DNA from: Auricularia sp. M13
Lineage: Eukaryota; Basidiomycota; Agaricomycetes; Auriculariales; Auriculariaceae
Assembly (NCBI GenBank): GCA_037042915.1
Contig: CM073195.1
Location: 2,914,001-2,978,000 of the forward strand
Length of the DNA: 64,000 nt
Direction: 5' to 3'
Shown here: positions 53,613-63,326 of the stretch, piece after piece
Layout: each line of letters opens with the position of its first letter
Numbering within the stretch: the stretch's first letter is position 1
Position numbers and translations under genes: made by a program
Notes under the pieces: model-generated
What the model saw: the letters and a program-made list of their open reading frames with translations, nothing else
Database searches by the model: none
What the model was told of the DNA's origin: nothing

Positions 53613-55088
53613 TGGCGGCGGCAAGAAAGAACACAAGAGCACTCAAAGTCAGCCCGACAGTCGTCTCAGAGCACCTTCCATGCAGATGCCACAAGTACTG
53701 TGAGCCTGTTAACTGGAATGGCCGCAGTGGTTACGCGTCTCGACCACAGTGGTTGATGCCTTTCGCCGCGGATCTCGATCACTGAGTGTGCGCACGTGCC
53801 TAGCCCCGCACGCGCGAATTGTACACATCGCACTTCGAATATTAAGCCTTACCAATGGATTGATTGCAGAGCCAGCGCTGTACTTATCGCTGAGAACAAT
53901 TCCGACGAGTCACTGTTTTCCGTTCGGTGGCAAGAGATCATAACTGAGGCGGAACACTGAGACGAGCGCACAAGTAAGAGTAGTATCCGCACTATTACCT
54001 ACAATCCACCGCAATCCCGCACTGTAATTTACGCATGGATCTTTCAGTGGGGGTGCGCATGCTGCACAACTGGTACGGGCATTCCGATGGTGGGCGCAGC
54101 CATTGGGCCTTGTAAACGCGGTGTCTTGATGTAGCGGGCATGCGGGTTGAGCTCAACCTCCGCAGGTGACGTGAAGCAACATTCGCAGCCACTGCTGCAA
54201 TGTGCGCGGTGCCATCGCGGTAATGCGCGCGGTTGTCCATGGTCCATTGGACATCCGGAACCGGCCGTGCCCGTACCCTGGACAAATACGATTACGATTA
54301 CCTGCCCTAGTACTGCCGTCAAACCCGCGCTCGTCGTTCATCCAGCGCCTGCTGCTCGAGACTGTCACCATGCCGTCCACGCCGCCGTCCGCCGCAGGAG
54401 CTGTCTCTCCAGCTGTCGTCGTTGTCAATCCCACGTCGCACCCCACATCCAGAGCTCGAGTTATTATATGACTCTAAAACACTCATAGATATAGATGTGC
54501 ACCAGGTTCATTCTACATGCAGGCTACTGCGCCGGTAGCATCGTCATATCCCTCACGGCGCTCCTGGCGCAACAGTCTGCTGCTTTAAAATGAATTAAAG
54601 CTGATGTCCAGTTCTTCTTGAGTCCGTTCGATAGTCTCCTGGGCGCGCGTCCCGCGTCTCTGTCACTTTCCGGTGGTGTCTCGCATCGTCGATGCGCGCT
54701 GGTTGTGTTTGGTTGCAGTAGTGCAATGGAAACGCTCTTGACGTTGGTTTGGACGTGAGACGCAGCAGCTGGGCCATATGGGGCGTAACCCATTCATGTG
54801 CAGCCAATACGTATGCACCCATGCCGCCGATCTAGAATTCAACCGCCTGTATGTTACGTTCGAAAGATGACAGCAGTGATCGTCTTAGAAACTTGCAAGG
54901 GACACGACAACTCGTCTCGTCATAGGATCTCGCAGCTGATCCATTCGTTATGGCATTTCTTCTGCACCTCACGCCATTTGCGTCCGGCAGCAGAGAGTAT
55001 AAAGGCCTGAGAAGAGAAGGTGAGTCCAGCATCTGCTGAACACCAGCGACTCGGAGAGCCGAACCGCAGCCACAATTGTTCATTGAGG
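53613..55088. other. Intergenic of about 1.5 kb
   Basis: Between the KDZ start and the secreted Cys-rich gene. Minus- and plus-strand frames around 54150-54490 overlap each other and carry no recognisable domain. A TATAAAG-like word at 55000-55006 is about 85 nt upstream of the next ATG. Confidence 0.35.
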
Positions 55089-55604
55089 ATGTTCGCTCCC
55101 ACCTTCGTCGCCATCGCCGGTGTCATTTCAGGCTTTGCAACCCAAGTTACATCGGCCCTTGCTACCGTACGGAGACGATGTAATGAGAAACCCCCAGTGT
55201 GCTAACCCCCACCCCAGGACGGGCTCTCTGGAATCCTGACCGAGTCCCAGATGCTCACATGGCTCTCCACGACGGACGCAGAGCTGACGTACGTCGGCGA
55301 GCCGATCCCCAAGCACGGCGGACCGAACAAGCTCGACGGCGGCAACGTGATGGTCGTCTACTGCGCGGACGTCGTGGGGGATGTCTGCGGCGGGCCCTGC
55401 ACAGTGTACAACAGCGGCACGACGTGCCTCCAGGCGCCCGGCACTAACTGCCTCAAGGCGTCGGCTGATGTCGGTTTCTGCAACTCGTCAGACTGCGACG
55501 CGAACGACGGACTATGCAACCAGCTCTCGGACTGCGGCCGGCGCCTCAACGACGATTTCTGCTACACTCCGGGCACCGAGTCTATCCTTGTGCCGTACGT
55601 CTGA
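55089..55604 (+). CDS. Small secreted 10-cysteine protein (intact paralogue)
   Basis: Exon 1 (55089-55166) encodes MFAPTFVAIAGVISGFATQV and TSALAT, a typical signal peptide. After a 51-nt intron, exon 2 (55218-55604) gives DGLSGILTESQMLTWLSTTD, TYVGEPI, VMVVYC, VCGGPCTVYNSGTTCLQAPG, TNCLKASADVGFCNSSDC, CNQLSDCGRRLNDDFCYTPG and ESILVPYV; 154 aa, ten cysteines after the signal. Paralogue of the exon at 25835-26197 on the other strand. The family appears in agaricomycetes as secreted proteins of unknown role (recalled, not checked). The even Cys spacing suggests five disulphides. An extracellular role is inferred from the signal peptide only. Confidence 0.8.
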
Positions 55605-55748
55605 GATCAGTGCCTATGGAGAACCGCGCGATGTTCGTGGTCTGTGTCTCTGAACGAAATGTGACCCGGTTTACATCATACTCTAGACAATGTAGCACGT
55701 CGGTCTGACCACGTTCCCGATGAATCGAAGATTCCACTAATGGAGCAC

Positions 55749-55832
55749 GCGAGCAGGCAGTCTCAAGTACTTCCACGCCTTTTTATGGTTGCGAGCAGGC
55801 AGTCTCAAGTACTTCCACGCCTTTTTATGGTT
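55749..55832. repeat. Perfect 42-bp tandem duplication
   Basis: The 42-nt unit starting GCGAGCAGGCAGTCTCAAGT and ending TTTTTATGGTT occurs at 55749-55790 and again at 55791-55832 with no mismatch, so it is recent. It lies in the spacer downstream of the secreted-protein gene. Confidence 0.95.
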
Positions 55833-56259
55833 TCCAGAAAGCCGATGGGGACATGCAGAGAATTGCAAACTGAGCGAGCGCACCGCCAGTGCTTGGGGAA
55901 AAGGCTGTGCGCTGATACCACAGAAGAGAACTGAAGCCCGGCGAAAAACAGGGTAACCAGAGCAACCTGCAGCCTGAGACACGAAGCCGAAGCGGAGAAG
56001 ATAGACCCCTGAGCGCGAAGCACAACAACGATAAAAGCAAGCGGCCGGCAGTCCGAACGTGCGCGCCTGGAACACCTGCACCGCCGATTCCGATCCTGGG
56101 AAAAACAACTTGAGTCGTCCAAAAACTGGTTAGTGCTTCTAGTTGCGTCGGCATAAATATTCGTATCGCGTCTCCCAGAGAATACACCCAAAGTTATGAA
56201 CCCAAGAGTAATCGTATCGCTCGGTACTCGTTCCCTTTTGACAGAGATTAAAGGCTGAA
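55833..56259. other. Intergenic
   Basis: 427 bp with overlapping minus-strand frames (55737-56263) that lack recognisable content. No gene supported. Confidence 0.35.
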
Positions 56260-56648
56260 TCATCGAGCAGAAGGCGTGATGTCGCGCATGTGCGGCTTGG
56301 ACGGGTTCTTGCGATGCGAGAGGTGGTCGGCGACGTTACGCTGCGCGTTCGGCGAGCCGTACTGCGCGTTATTGAGCACGTTCACCAGGCCGCTTTATCC
56401 GTGTCAGAGGGGGACATATGATGATTGGAGGTAGTGTGCAGACTCACCGCTGCGTGGCGTCCATGACCTGCTCGCGGTCGACGCCGCGGCGGTTCGTCTT
56501 GACGCTCACGCCGTCTTTCGACACGTCCACGCCGCGCTTTTTCAGGCTGTGCGCGAGAAGTCAGCGCGATGACTATTAGATCGTGATCTAAAGCGCACTT
56601 TTCTTGGGTCGAGGCGACGGCGGCCGAGACCATGTTGCCGACATACAT
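56260..56648 (-). CDS. Small conserved-looking protein, function unknown
   Basis: From an ATG at 56648: MYVGNMVSAAVASTQE, a GTGCGC..ACAG intron, then LKKRGVDVSKDGVSVKTNRR and GVDREQVMDATQR. A second intron (GTGAGT..AAAG) leads to GLVNVLNNAQYGSPNAQRNV, ADHLSHRKNPSKPHMRDITP and a stop at 56260. The frame is kept across both joins. An in-frame ATG at 56732 is an alternative start. The GVxVSKDGVxVKT wording and three well-placed exons argue for a real gene, but I do not know its family. Confidence 0.55.
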
Positions 56649-57071
56649 AACGCCGGCTGGGGTGTCAGCGTCAGCGGTACAGTCGGCTTCAAGGACTGCA
56701 CGAGCGCACCGATTATGGCGCCAAAGAGACATACGACCTATCGAGCAAATTCAGCGGACCACCAGCGCCGCTGCATGCCAGGCCGCACCGCGACGAGCGA
56801 GACAAAGTCCGAGCTATACACGCGTCAGTTGTTGCTTGCCTGAATAACAAGATCGACCAGCGTACAAGGAACTCATTTCTAGCTGTTGGTAAGGATACAG
56901 ATGAGTGTTAAGAAGAAAGAGCTACAGCGGCCGGGACGAGGTTGGCAAATGGATTAGAGTGACAGTCCGACGTGCATCGCATCGCCGCCGCAAGCCGAAC
57001 CGCCGGCGTCAAACTCTTGCACGTCAGTCTCCCAGCTTCAAGTTCCCCTTAGACTAGCCTATTCGCGTCCA
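56649..57071. other. Divergent intergenic region
   Basis: About 420 bp between the small minus-strand gene and the SDHAF1-like gene; serves as promoter for both. Nothing else seen. Confidence 0.4.
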
Positions 57072-57441
57072 ATGACAGCGGCGTCGGGTCCACGGGCACT
57101 GTCGGGCATCCAGCGCGAGGCTCTCGCGCTCTACAGAAGGTGCGCCCCGCCGTACTTGAACTTGCACAGCAGCTCACAGAACTCGAATTGGTCCGCCTCT
57201 CGCTGGCAGGGCGCTGCGCATGACACGAAGCAAGCCTTTACCCGCGCGAGACCGGTTTCTCTCGCTCGTGCGCGCGCATTTCCGCGAGCAGGCGCGCGCC
57301 GTCTCGCCGCGTAACGTCAGCGCCGTCGAGTATCTCATACGGCGCTCGCGGCGCATGCTCGAGGGCTGGGAGAGCGCCAGCGTGCGCGATGTCGGCATCA
57401 GCGAGGACATGCGGCGCGTTGGGACGGGCAGGCGAATATGA
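57072..57441 (+). CDS. LYR-motif protein, succinate dehydrogenase assembly factor 1-like
   Basis: Mitochondrial matrix chaperone that helps insert iron-sulphur clusters into the SDH iron-sulphur subunit. Exons 57072-57139 and 57210-57441 (99 aa). The LYR motif sits near the N-terminus (GIQREALALYRR, split by the intron) and is followed by LRMTRSKPLPARDRFLSLVR, HFREQARAVSPRN and VEYLIRRSRRMLEGWES. The distal Arg-rich helix and the length match SDHAF1/Sdh6 better than other LYRM proteins. Its stop is 33 bp from the stop of the convergent uL29m gene. Confidence 0.8.
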
Positions 57442-57474
57442 CTTTAATGCAATTGAGAGAAAAAGATGTGTACA

Positions 57475-58071
57475 CTATGCTGAGGACTGGGCTGGGGAGG
57501 ATTCTTTTTGCTGTTGCTGCAGCTCGAGCGCGGCAGTCAAAGCATGCCGGCGCTCGTTGAGAATCTGCTTGATGCGCGCCATCGTCTGCCTGCACTGTAT
57601 AAAGTATGGTCAGTGCATTTAGCAAAATTATCCAGGCACCAGGCGCACCATCTTGTCCTTCTCGAGCTGGCGCGGGCGGTACAAATCCGGGAAGAAATGC
57701 AAGCGGCGTGCCTCCTCCATCTGCGTCGCGAGCAGGTTGCGCTCGCGCAGGACGACATACCACAGCGTGTGCAGGTCGCGGAACGACTTGCGCCGCAGCT
57801 CCTCCGACGTCCACGGTCGGCCTGCGTTGGAACTGTATGAGCACTGGGATTCTCAAGGCAGCATATAGCCAGCCGTGCACGGACCGTGGAGGTGGAACCA
57901 CGCAACGCTGCCGGGGTCGACGAGCACGGGCTCGTCCTTCTGATTGCGCCGGAAGAACGCCCACAGCGGGTGGTTGCGCGGCGTCTCGAAGCCAAGATGC
58001 GGCCGCAGTGCGCCCGGCTTGTGCGCGCCCTCGACGATGGTGGCGAGCGTGCGTCGGCCGATGTTGCGCAT
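57475..58071 (-). CDS. MRPL4: Mitochondrial ribosomal protein uL29m (MRPL47/Mrpl4)
   Basis: Large-subunit protein near the exit tunnel of the mitochondrial ribosome. Exons 58071-57902, 57832-57640, 57594-57475 (160 aa, frame closed). [15 protein letters not shown] is a short presequence-like start. Then come [20 protein letters not shown] and [26 protein letters not shown] and [20 protein letters not shown], which are signature blocks of the family. The third exon carries [19 protein letters not shown] and a Gln-rich tail. The length is shorter than yeast Mrpl4 but usual for basidiomycetes. Confidence 0.9.
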
Positions 58072-59595
58072 TTTCGACGACGAGGTGTAAGGCGGGCGGA
58101 GTTGCGGACGCGATTGTTGCCGCCGCCGCTTATCCTTCTCCCCTTGTCTGTTGCCTACAGCTTGATACTTGGAGCAAACGCAGGCTCATGAACAGTGCTA
58201 CGAGGCCGCATCCTGGCTTTGGGCCATTCCATCGAAAGCCCTGGCCTGCAGACCCTTAGCTTTGGCATTCCCTCACGCGCCAAACACATACCGCGCCACC
58301 TGTGCATTTCCAGCCTCGCACGTTCTTGCGCTCTTGCTATATTTCAGTGAGGTTCTTCTAAACCCAGTTGAGCCTTCGCATCACGCTGTATTGTCGCCTC
58401 GCCATGCGCATACTGCTCTCATGCATTGTTGCGGTCTCTTCCTGCGCCGACACCCAAATTCCAACTTGAATCTCCCGGCTACCGCTCATAGTCATCCTCG
58501 TTTGACGTGTTTTCCTCAGTGACTGCTGTTGCTGTCTGCTTCTACTTCGCACGCAACAGGCGTCAGACGCGCTTGTTCGGCTAGCAGTGCTACTCCGTGC
58601 CGTTCTGCAACTTCTACTGTGCTTGCGACAATGCTGCAGTATACAACCGGCGCCAGTACGGTGTGGTAGCAATGACATGACCACTGGCGTCCAGATTTCG
58701 CACAGCACGATACAGCGTGTTCCACGTGATCTTATCCTTGCGATAGCATGACGTGCCCTTCTCTCCTACTATCAGCTCTGGAGCAGTGGCGGCTCTACCA
58801 GACACCTGCGCCTAGTCTTTGTTAATTCAGTGGATTATCCCACTGCAGACTACCCAATTACTCTGCAGTGTCCAGACGCGGCGAACTCGAGGATGCGAGA
58901 ACCAAAACAGGATGTCATAAAACATGTCCGGGGCATAATAACCTCCTATCACTCCGAAGACGGATTCCGGGGACGGCGGGTGGGTAGGGCACAAGCACAG
59001 CGGGTCGTTGGGCGTCGAATTGTGCGCGCGCGCCATAGGCGCGCGCTTCAGGTGGGGCCTGCAGCGTCTTCAACCTCAGCGGCGGAATCCGGTTTGCTGG
59101 CTCGTACGCGTTGTTGCGCGTACTGCCGTCCCAGCGCTCTTTCCACTGCGCTGCTGTATCAAGCGCTTCGTATTGTCGCGACGCGCGTGTGTGATTGTTG
59201 TGCTGAAACGCTGCGAGGACGCCCACCTAGGCGTTATCTGGCGGCGAGGCGCGCATGGACCTAGCCATTTCTCACGGCCTCAAGCCAAGATACCGATAGC
59301 CGTACATGTAATCTATGCTATCTATATGCATACAGTACAGTCTCTCAATCAGCAGACTGAGGATCCACCGAATCTCATTTGAGATAATATTGGCAATCTG
59401 GGATCCCCCGATACTCTGACATTTTCACATCCTTATCCTGTGCGTCATCCTCCGAACGGTATTCCTGGTATCTGGTAGATGAATAAGGTGTGGGCTATAC
59501 ATTGCGCGCTCGAGGATCGCACAGGAATTTTGCGCCACCGTCGAGATACTTAACACATTGACCTCACTCCTCGACGAGTTCACCCGCCTAGCATC
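58072..59595. other. Gene-poor spacer of 1.5 kb
   Basis: Minus-strand frames at 58614-58805 (EKGTSCYRKDKITWNTLYRA) and 58827-59036 (DMFYDILFWFSHPRVRRVWT) look protein-like in wording but lack a joinable exon structure or known domain. They may be remnants. No functional gene supported. Confidence 0.35.
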
Positions 59596-60594
59596 ATGAC
59601 CGTCTCCCTCGCACAACGCACGGTGAATGCGCCTTGGGCTTTAGAATATAGACAGGTGGTCAAAGACTGGCTGCAGGGCTGCGGCATCGCGTATCCAACG
59701 GCCGACAAAGGGCACATCGACGACGAATTCCGTCGCATGTGCTACGACGCCGCAGCCCGCGAGGGCTACCCCGTCGACGAGGCCTCAGGCATCTCCCGGT
59801 ATCTCTCTCTCGGTATCAACATCGCGACGACCAACTACGGCCATCTGCCCGATGTGCGCACGAGGGTCTGGATCGCGCTCTACACCGCGTACATGGCAGC
59901 CTCCGACGACACCTTCGCCGAGAACGTCGCCCCCGTCCAGGACCTCTTCCAGCGCATGCTCTCTGGCGAGAAGCAGGCGCATCCGTTCCTCGACGCTATA
60001 GTCTCCGTCCTGCGCAAGACGCCAGAGCACTTCGACGCCCCGCAGGACATGATAATCCTCACTTCGTCGCTCAACTTCATTGCCTCCCTGTCCGTCGACG
60101 ACATGATGCGCACTGTAGAGCTGCCTGCGTGTGCTGAGGCGTACGCGAGGTGGATCAGCCTGTTCAACGGTGCGAACGAGGCATACACGATGTTCGCGTT
60201 CCCGCGGGAGGTCCCCTTCCAAGCGTACGCGCACGCGATCCCCGATATGATGTCCTACGTCCGCGACGCAAAGTAAGTCCGCCTCAGCCTCATTAGTGTT
60301 GACGGCTGACTCGGATTGATTGAACGCAGTGACATCCTCTCGTTTTACAAAGAAGAGATGGCCGGCGAAAACGGCAACCACGTTTCGCTAGTCGCGCAAT
60401 GCAGGAAGATCTCAAAGCTGGATGCCGTCAAGGCCATTGCGGACGGCTCTTCCGCAGCCCACCTGCGGGCGATGGATATTCTCGTCGGCCATCCTGTTGC
60501 GCAGGCGGCGTGGTTAAGCGCTGCTGCCGGTTATGTCGCATTCCATACAACTAGCAAGCGGTACCGCCTTGATGAGCTCCATTTTGATGCGTAG
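59596..60594 (+). CDS. Trichodiene-synthase-like sesquiterpene synthase
   Basis: Class I terpene cyclase using farnesyl diphosphate and Mg2+. Exons 59596-60272 and 60330-60594 (313 aa). The first metal-binding motif is Asp104-Asp105 in MAASDDTFAEN. The second is the NSE triad NDILSFYKEE starting at Asn226, formed across the intron. SLNFIASLSVDDMMRTVELP and the C-terminal RYRLDELHF (RY pair) fit the family. Length and motif spacing match the TRI5-like clade that is widespread in agaricomycetes, most of whose products are not trichodiene. The product cannot be predicted here. A membrane acyltransferase gene (63.3 kb) and small secreted genes lie downstream; no P450 is visible in the window. Confidence 0.88.
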
Positions 60595-61391
60595 CTACAT
60601 TGAACTGTCCCGCGCTGGATGCCGGAGCCTTTTGGACACCACTCCCAGCGTTTCGAATAGTTCCTGACGTCGTGCGTTTTGGCGTCGGCCAGCACGAGTC
60701 CGGCACGTCGTAGTGCTTACTCCCGATCATGCACCTGTCATGCAGTTAGAGGCAGCGAGCACCTTGTATTAGATACCGGCTCGGTGGAGCTGCAATTTGA
60801 ATTTAGAGTACACATTTGATCCTCGGAGTTTCCACATGAATGCAGAAGTCTGCAACATCCGAGACGGGTGAGCGGACACACTGCGGAATGATGCCTGATG
60901 ATCCAAGGGGAATGTCGGTGCTTGCTGCTACGAGAGAAACGGATTTCTGCAGCGAAGAGAGACCGCAAACACCACCCCTGATCAATTTCAAGCCGGGTCC
61001 ATCTACAAAATTCTACATGACCTTGAAGTTGGAGAATCCGGGGTTCATAATCACCGAGTGTGCGTTCAATTGCTGCTCCCACGTCTGCCGGATTTTTTAT
61101 TATTACTTAGATACTCTGTCGAACGCGTCAGTTTCGGTACTTGGATGATCGGGAGATACTAGGCGAGCTGCTGACCGACTCCGCAGCAGCAGCTTTCGCA
61201 CAGTCTCGGGAACGCTGAGCGTCGCTGTGGGGTCTGACAGCAAGCGCGGGATACTCTCAATATCCCGCGAATATTGAGATCTTTCGCATTGACAACGGAC
61301 TTCGCAGCCGACGCGTACGACTCGGACCTCTCAAGCTTAAATAGCCACCATCCCAAGTGGAGTCCCCACGCCCCTTTCTCCTCCTCAAAAA
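60595..61391. other. Intergenic
   Basis: 800 bp. A plus-strand frame at 60840-61148 shows no recognisable domain. A TTAAATAG word at 61337-61344 is about 50 nt before the next ATG and may be its TATA element. Confidence 0.4.
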
Positions 61392-61848
61392 ATGCGTTTC
61401 ACCTCGCTCGTCGCTGCCGTTGCCCTCGCCACCGTCCCCGCGCAGGCGTTCTATGCGTGGAGTGGCGACCACTGCGACGGCGCCCGGGGAAACAATGTGG
61501 AGTGCGACGGGACCTGCCACAGTTTCGTCACCCGCCACTCCTTCATGGTCCGTCTTTACAGCCATTATGGCCGCAGAGAGATAGTTCTGACGCGTCTTGC
61601 AGACCGAAGTGACAGGGGATATGAAGGCCTGCGTCTCCTTCTGGACATCCTCGGGCTGCACCGGACAGCGCTTCAACTTCACGAACCAGGGGTACCAGCA
61701 GTGCACCGTACGTCCGAGCTTCAGCGCCTCGTCGTAAGTTATGCATGGCCGGCCGCTGATTCAACGGGAACACTGGCAGAACGTGAACACCGGAACCAGC
61801 ATCGTCTCCTTCAAGTGCTGGAAGGGGAACGTGGGATGCCTGTGGTAG
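61392..61848 (+). CDS. Small secreted cysteine-rich protein
   Basis: Exons 61392-61547, 61603-61707, 61780-61848 (109 aa, frame closed). The signal peptide MRFTSLVAAVALATVPAQA is followed by FYAWSGDHCDGARGNNVECD, GTCHSFVTRHSF, GDMKACVSFWTSSGCTGQRF, GYQQCT and IVSFKCWKGNVGCLW. Eight cysteines after the signal suggest four disulphides. The pattern (C..C..C near the N-terminus, ACVSFW..S.GC, SFKCW) recalls fungal small secreted proteins but I cannot name a family. Extracellular. Confidence 0.75.
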
Positions 61849-62532
61849 TCCAACTCGGAGTCGCTCGTGAACAGCAGTTGTTGCCTCAAAATCAGAATAT
61901 TTCAGGTCTCTAGCAATGGTCCTGTTGATTTAATAATTACGCAAGCCGCTCGCTCCGGAAACACGCTATCTCGTGCTGTCTGCTAGCAGGACGCGGGTCA
62001 CAGTGTTGCCCGACAGCCGCGTATCGGAGTGCGGCCCGTGGCACACTTCGCCAACCAGTTCGAGTGACGGGACTCGATGGCTCTGCTGTCTCAGGGTGCG
62101 ATGACAGGCACCTAGAAGCAATGCGAGGGTCCCATCCGTACGGGTCAAGTGTTCAGTTGGTGAAATGCACAGACGCCCCGAATCCAAAAGAAAGCCATCC
62201 ATGGGACCAGAACAGTCAACTTGCCCAGAGACCGAACTGAGCACATCCAAACGAGGCCTACGCAAGCTATGCAAACTTCTGGACCAGCATCCTCAACTGA
62301 GTTGATGGAACGGCGCAACTGAATGGAGGCAGTACTGGGGCCCGATGAGACCGCTGATCAGGAACTCCCGTCGACAGGTCGGCAGTGTACACGCTCGTCG
62401 CTCGAGGCACACAGCAAAACATACAGAATCCGTCCATTGTGCCATGTGCAAATACGTAGATGTGATAAATAATACAGTGCGCGCTGCGTTGTCCGTGTGA
62501 GTGAGAGTGTAGCAGCATCACGCGAAGACTCG
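61849..62532. other. Intergenic
   Basis: 680 bp between convergent genes. Overlapping frames on the minus strand (61966-62274, 62267-62716) carry no domain. No gene seen. Confidence 0.4.
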
Positions 62533-63071
62533 TCAGGCGGCAGGCTGGAGAACGAGGTCGTGCGGGGAGCTCGCGTGCGTTGCAGGCATCTCGTCGGGCG
62601 CGATGGAGGTGGCGCGGAGCAGGCGGTCGAGCGCGCTGTCGATGCTGTCTGCGAACGGCGCGCCGTGCGAGCCGAGGGCGTCGTGCACCGCGACGGTCAT
62701 ATCCTGTGCGGCACACGCGAACTAAGCAAGGACAAGCCTGGTCAAAGCGCTAACCTGTACGTACATCTATGAACGAGGTCAGAGCGCCAGTAAGACCCTG
62801 CGCGTCGTTGACGATATCCGAAGCGGCCTGTTCGAGGACCGTAACGAGCGCTGCGGCCGTGGGCAGCTGGGCGGACGGGTTGTCTAGAGAATGATAGGCA
62901 ACGCGACTCAGCCTTGCGGGCAAGCAGCTCACCAGATCGCAGGGCAGGCAAAAGCGAGGCGATCTCGCGCTCCAGAGTCGCGAGTGTGGCCTGCGCGCCA
63001 AGTGGCGTAGGCGCGGCCACGGCGGCGCCAACGAGGACGGCGACGGAAAGGACAGACGACAAAAAGCGCAT
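62533..63071 (-). CDS. Small secreted helical protein (HsbA-like, tentative)
   Basis: Exons 63071-62933, 62883-62765, 62703-62533 (142 aa, frame closed). The signal peptide is MRFLSSVLSVAVLVGAAVAA. The mature part has no cysteine and is helical and Ala/Leu-rich: TLATLEREIASLLPALRSDN, AALVTVLEQAASDIVNDAQG, LTGALTSFIDD, DSIDSALDRLLRATS. The layout recalls hydrophobic surface-binding protein A (HsbA), which coats hydrophobic surfaces and recruits secreted hydrolases, but I cannot confirm membership. Confidence 0.7.
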
Positions 63072-63326
63072 TGTGAGTGGGAAAGAAGAGGTCCTGACAG
63101 AAGAAGACAACAAGAAGAGGGCGCTGGGTGGCGCTGAGAAGAGGATCTGCAAACAAAAGGTGGGGCCGCGAAAGAAGAAGGCAACAAGACAACAGCGGAG
63201 TCCGATTTGCGCGACAACGACCAAGCGCTCAGGGCCTCGGGCAGGATAATTTTGGAGGGAAGCATGCATTTGTAGCAAGAATAGAAAATGTGCAATATCC
63301 TAAGTCTAATGTTCAAGCTAATTACT

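Noticed and set aside
59785-60381. 198-codon minus-strand frame over the terpene synthase
   Set aside because: Antisense shadow; the plus strand has the full class I cyclase motifs across a clean intron.
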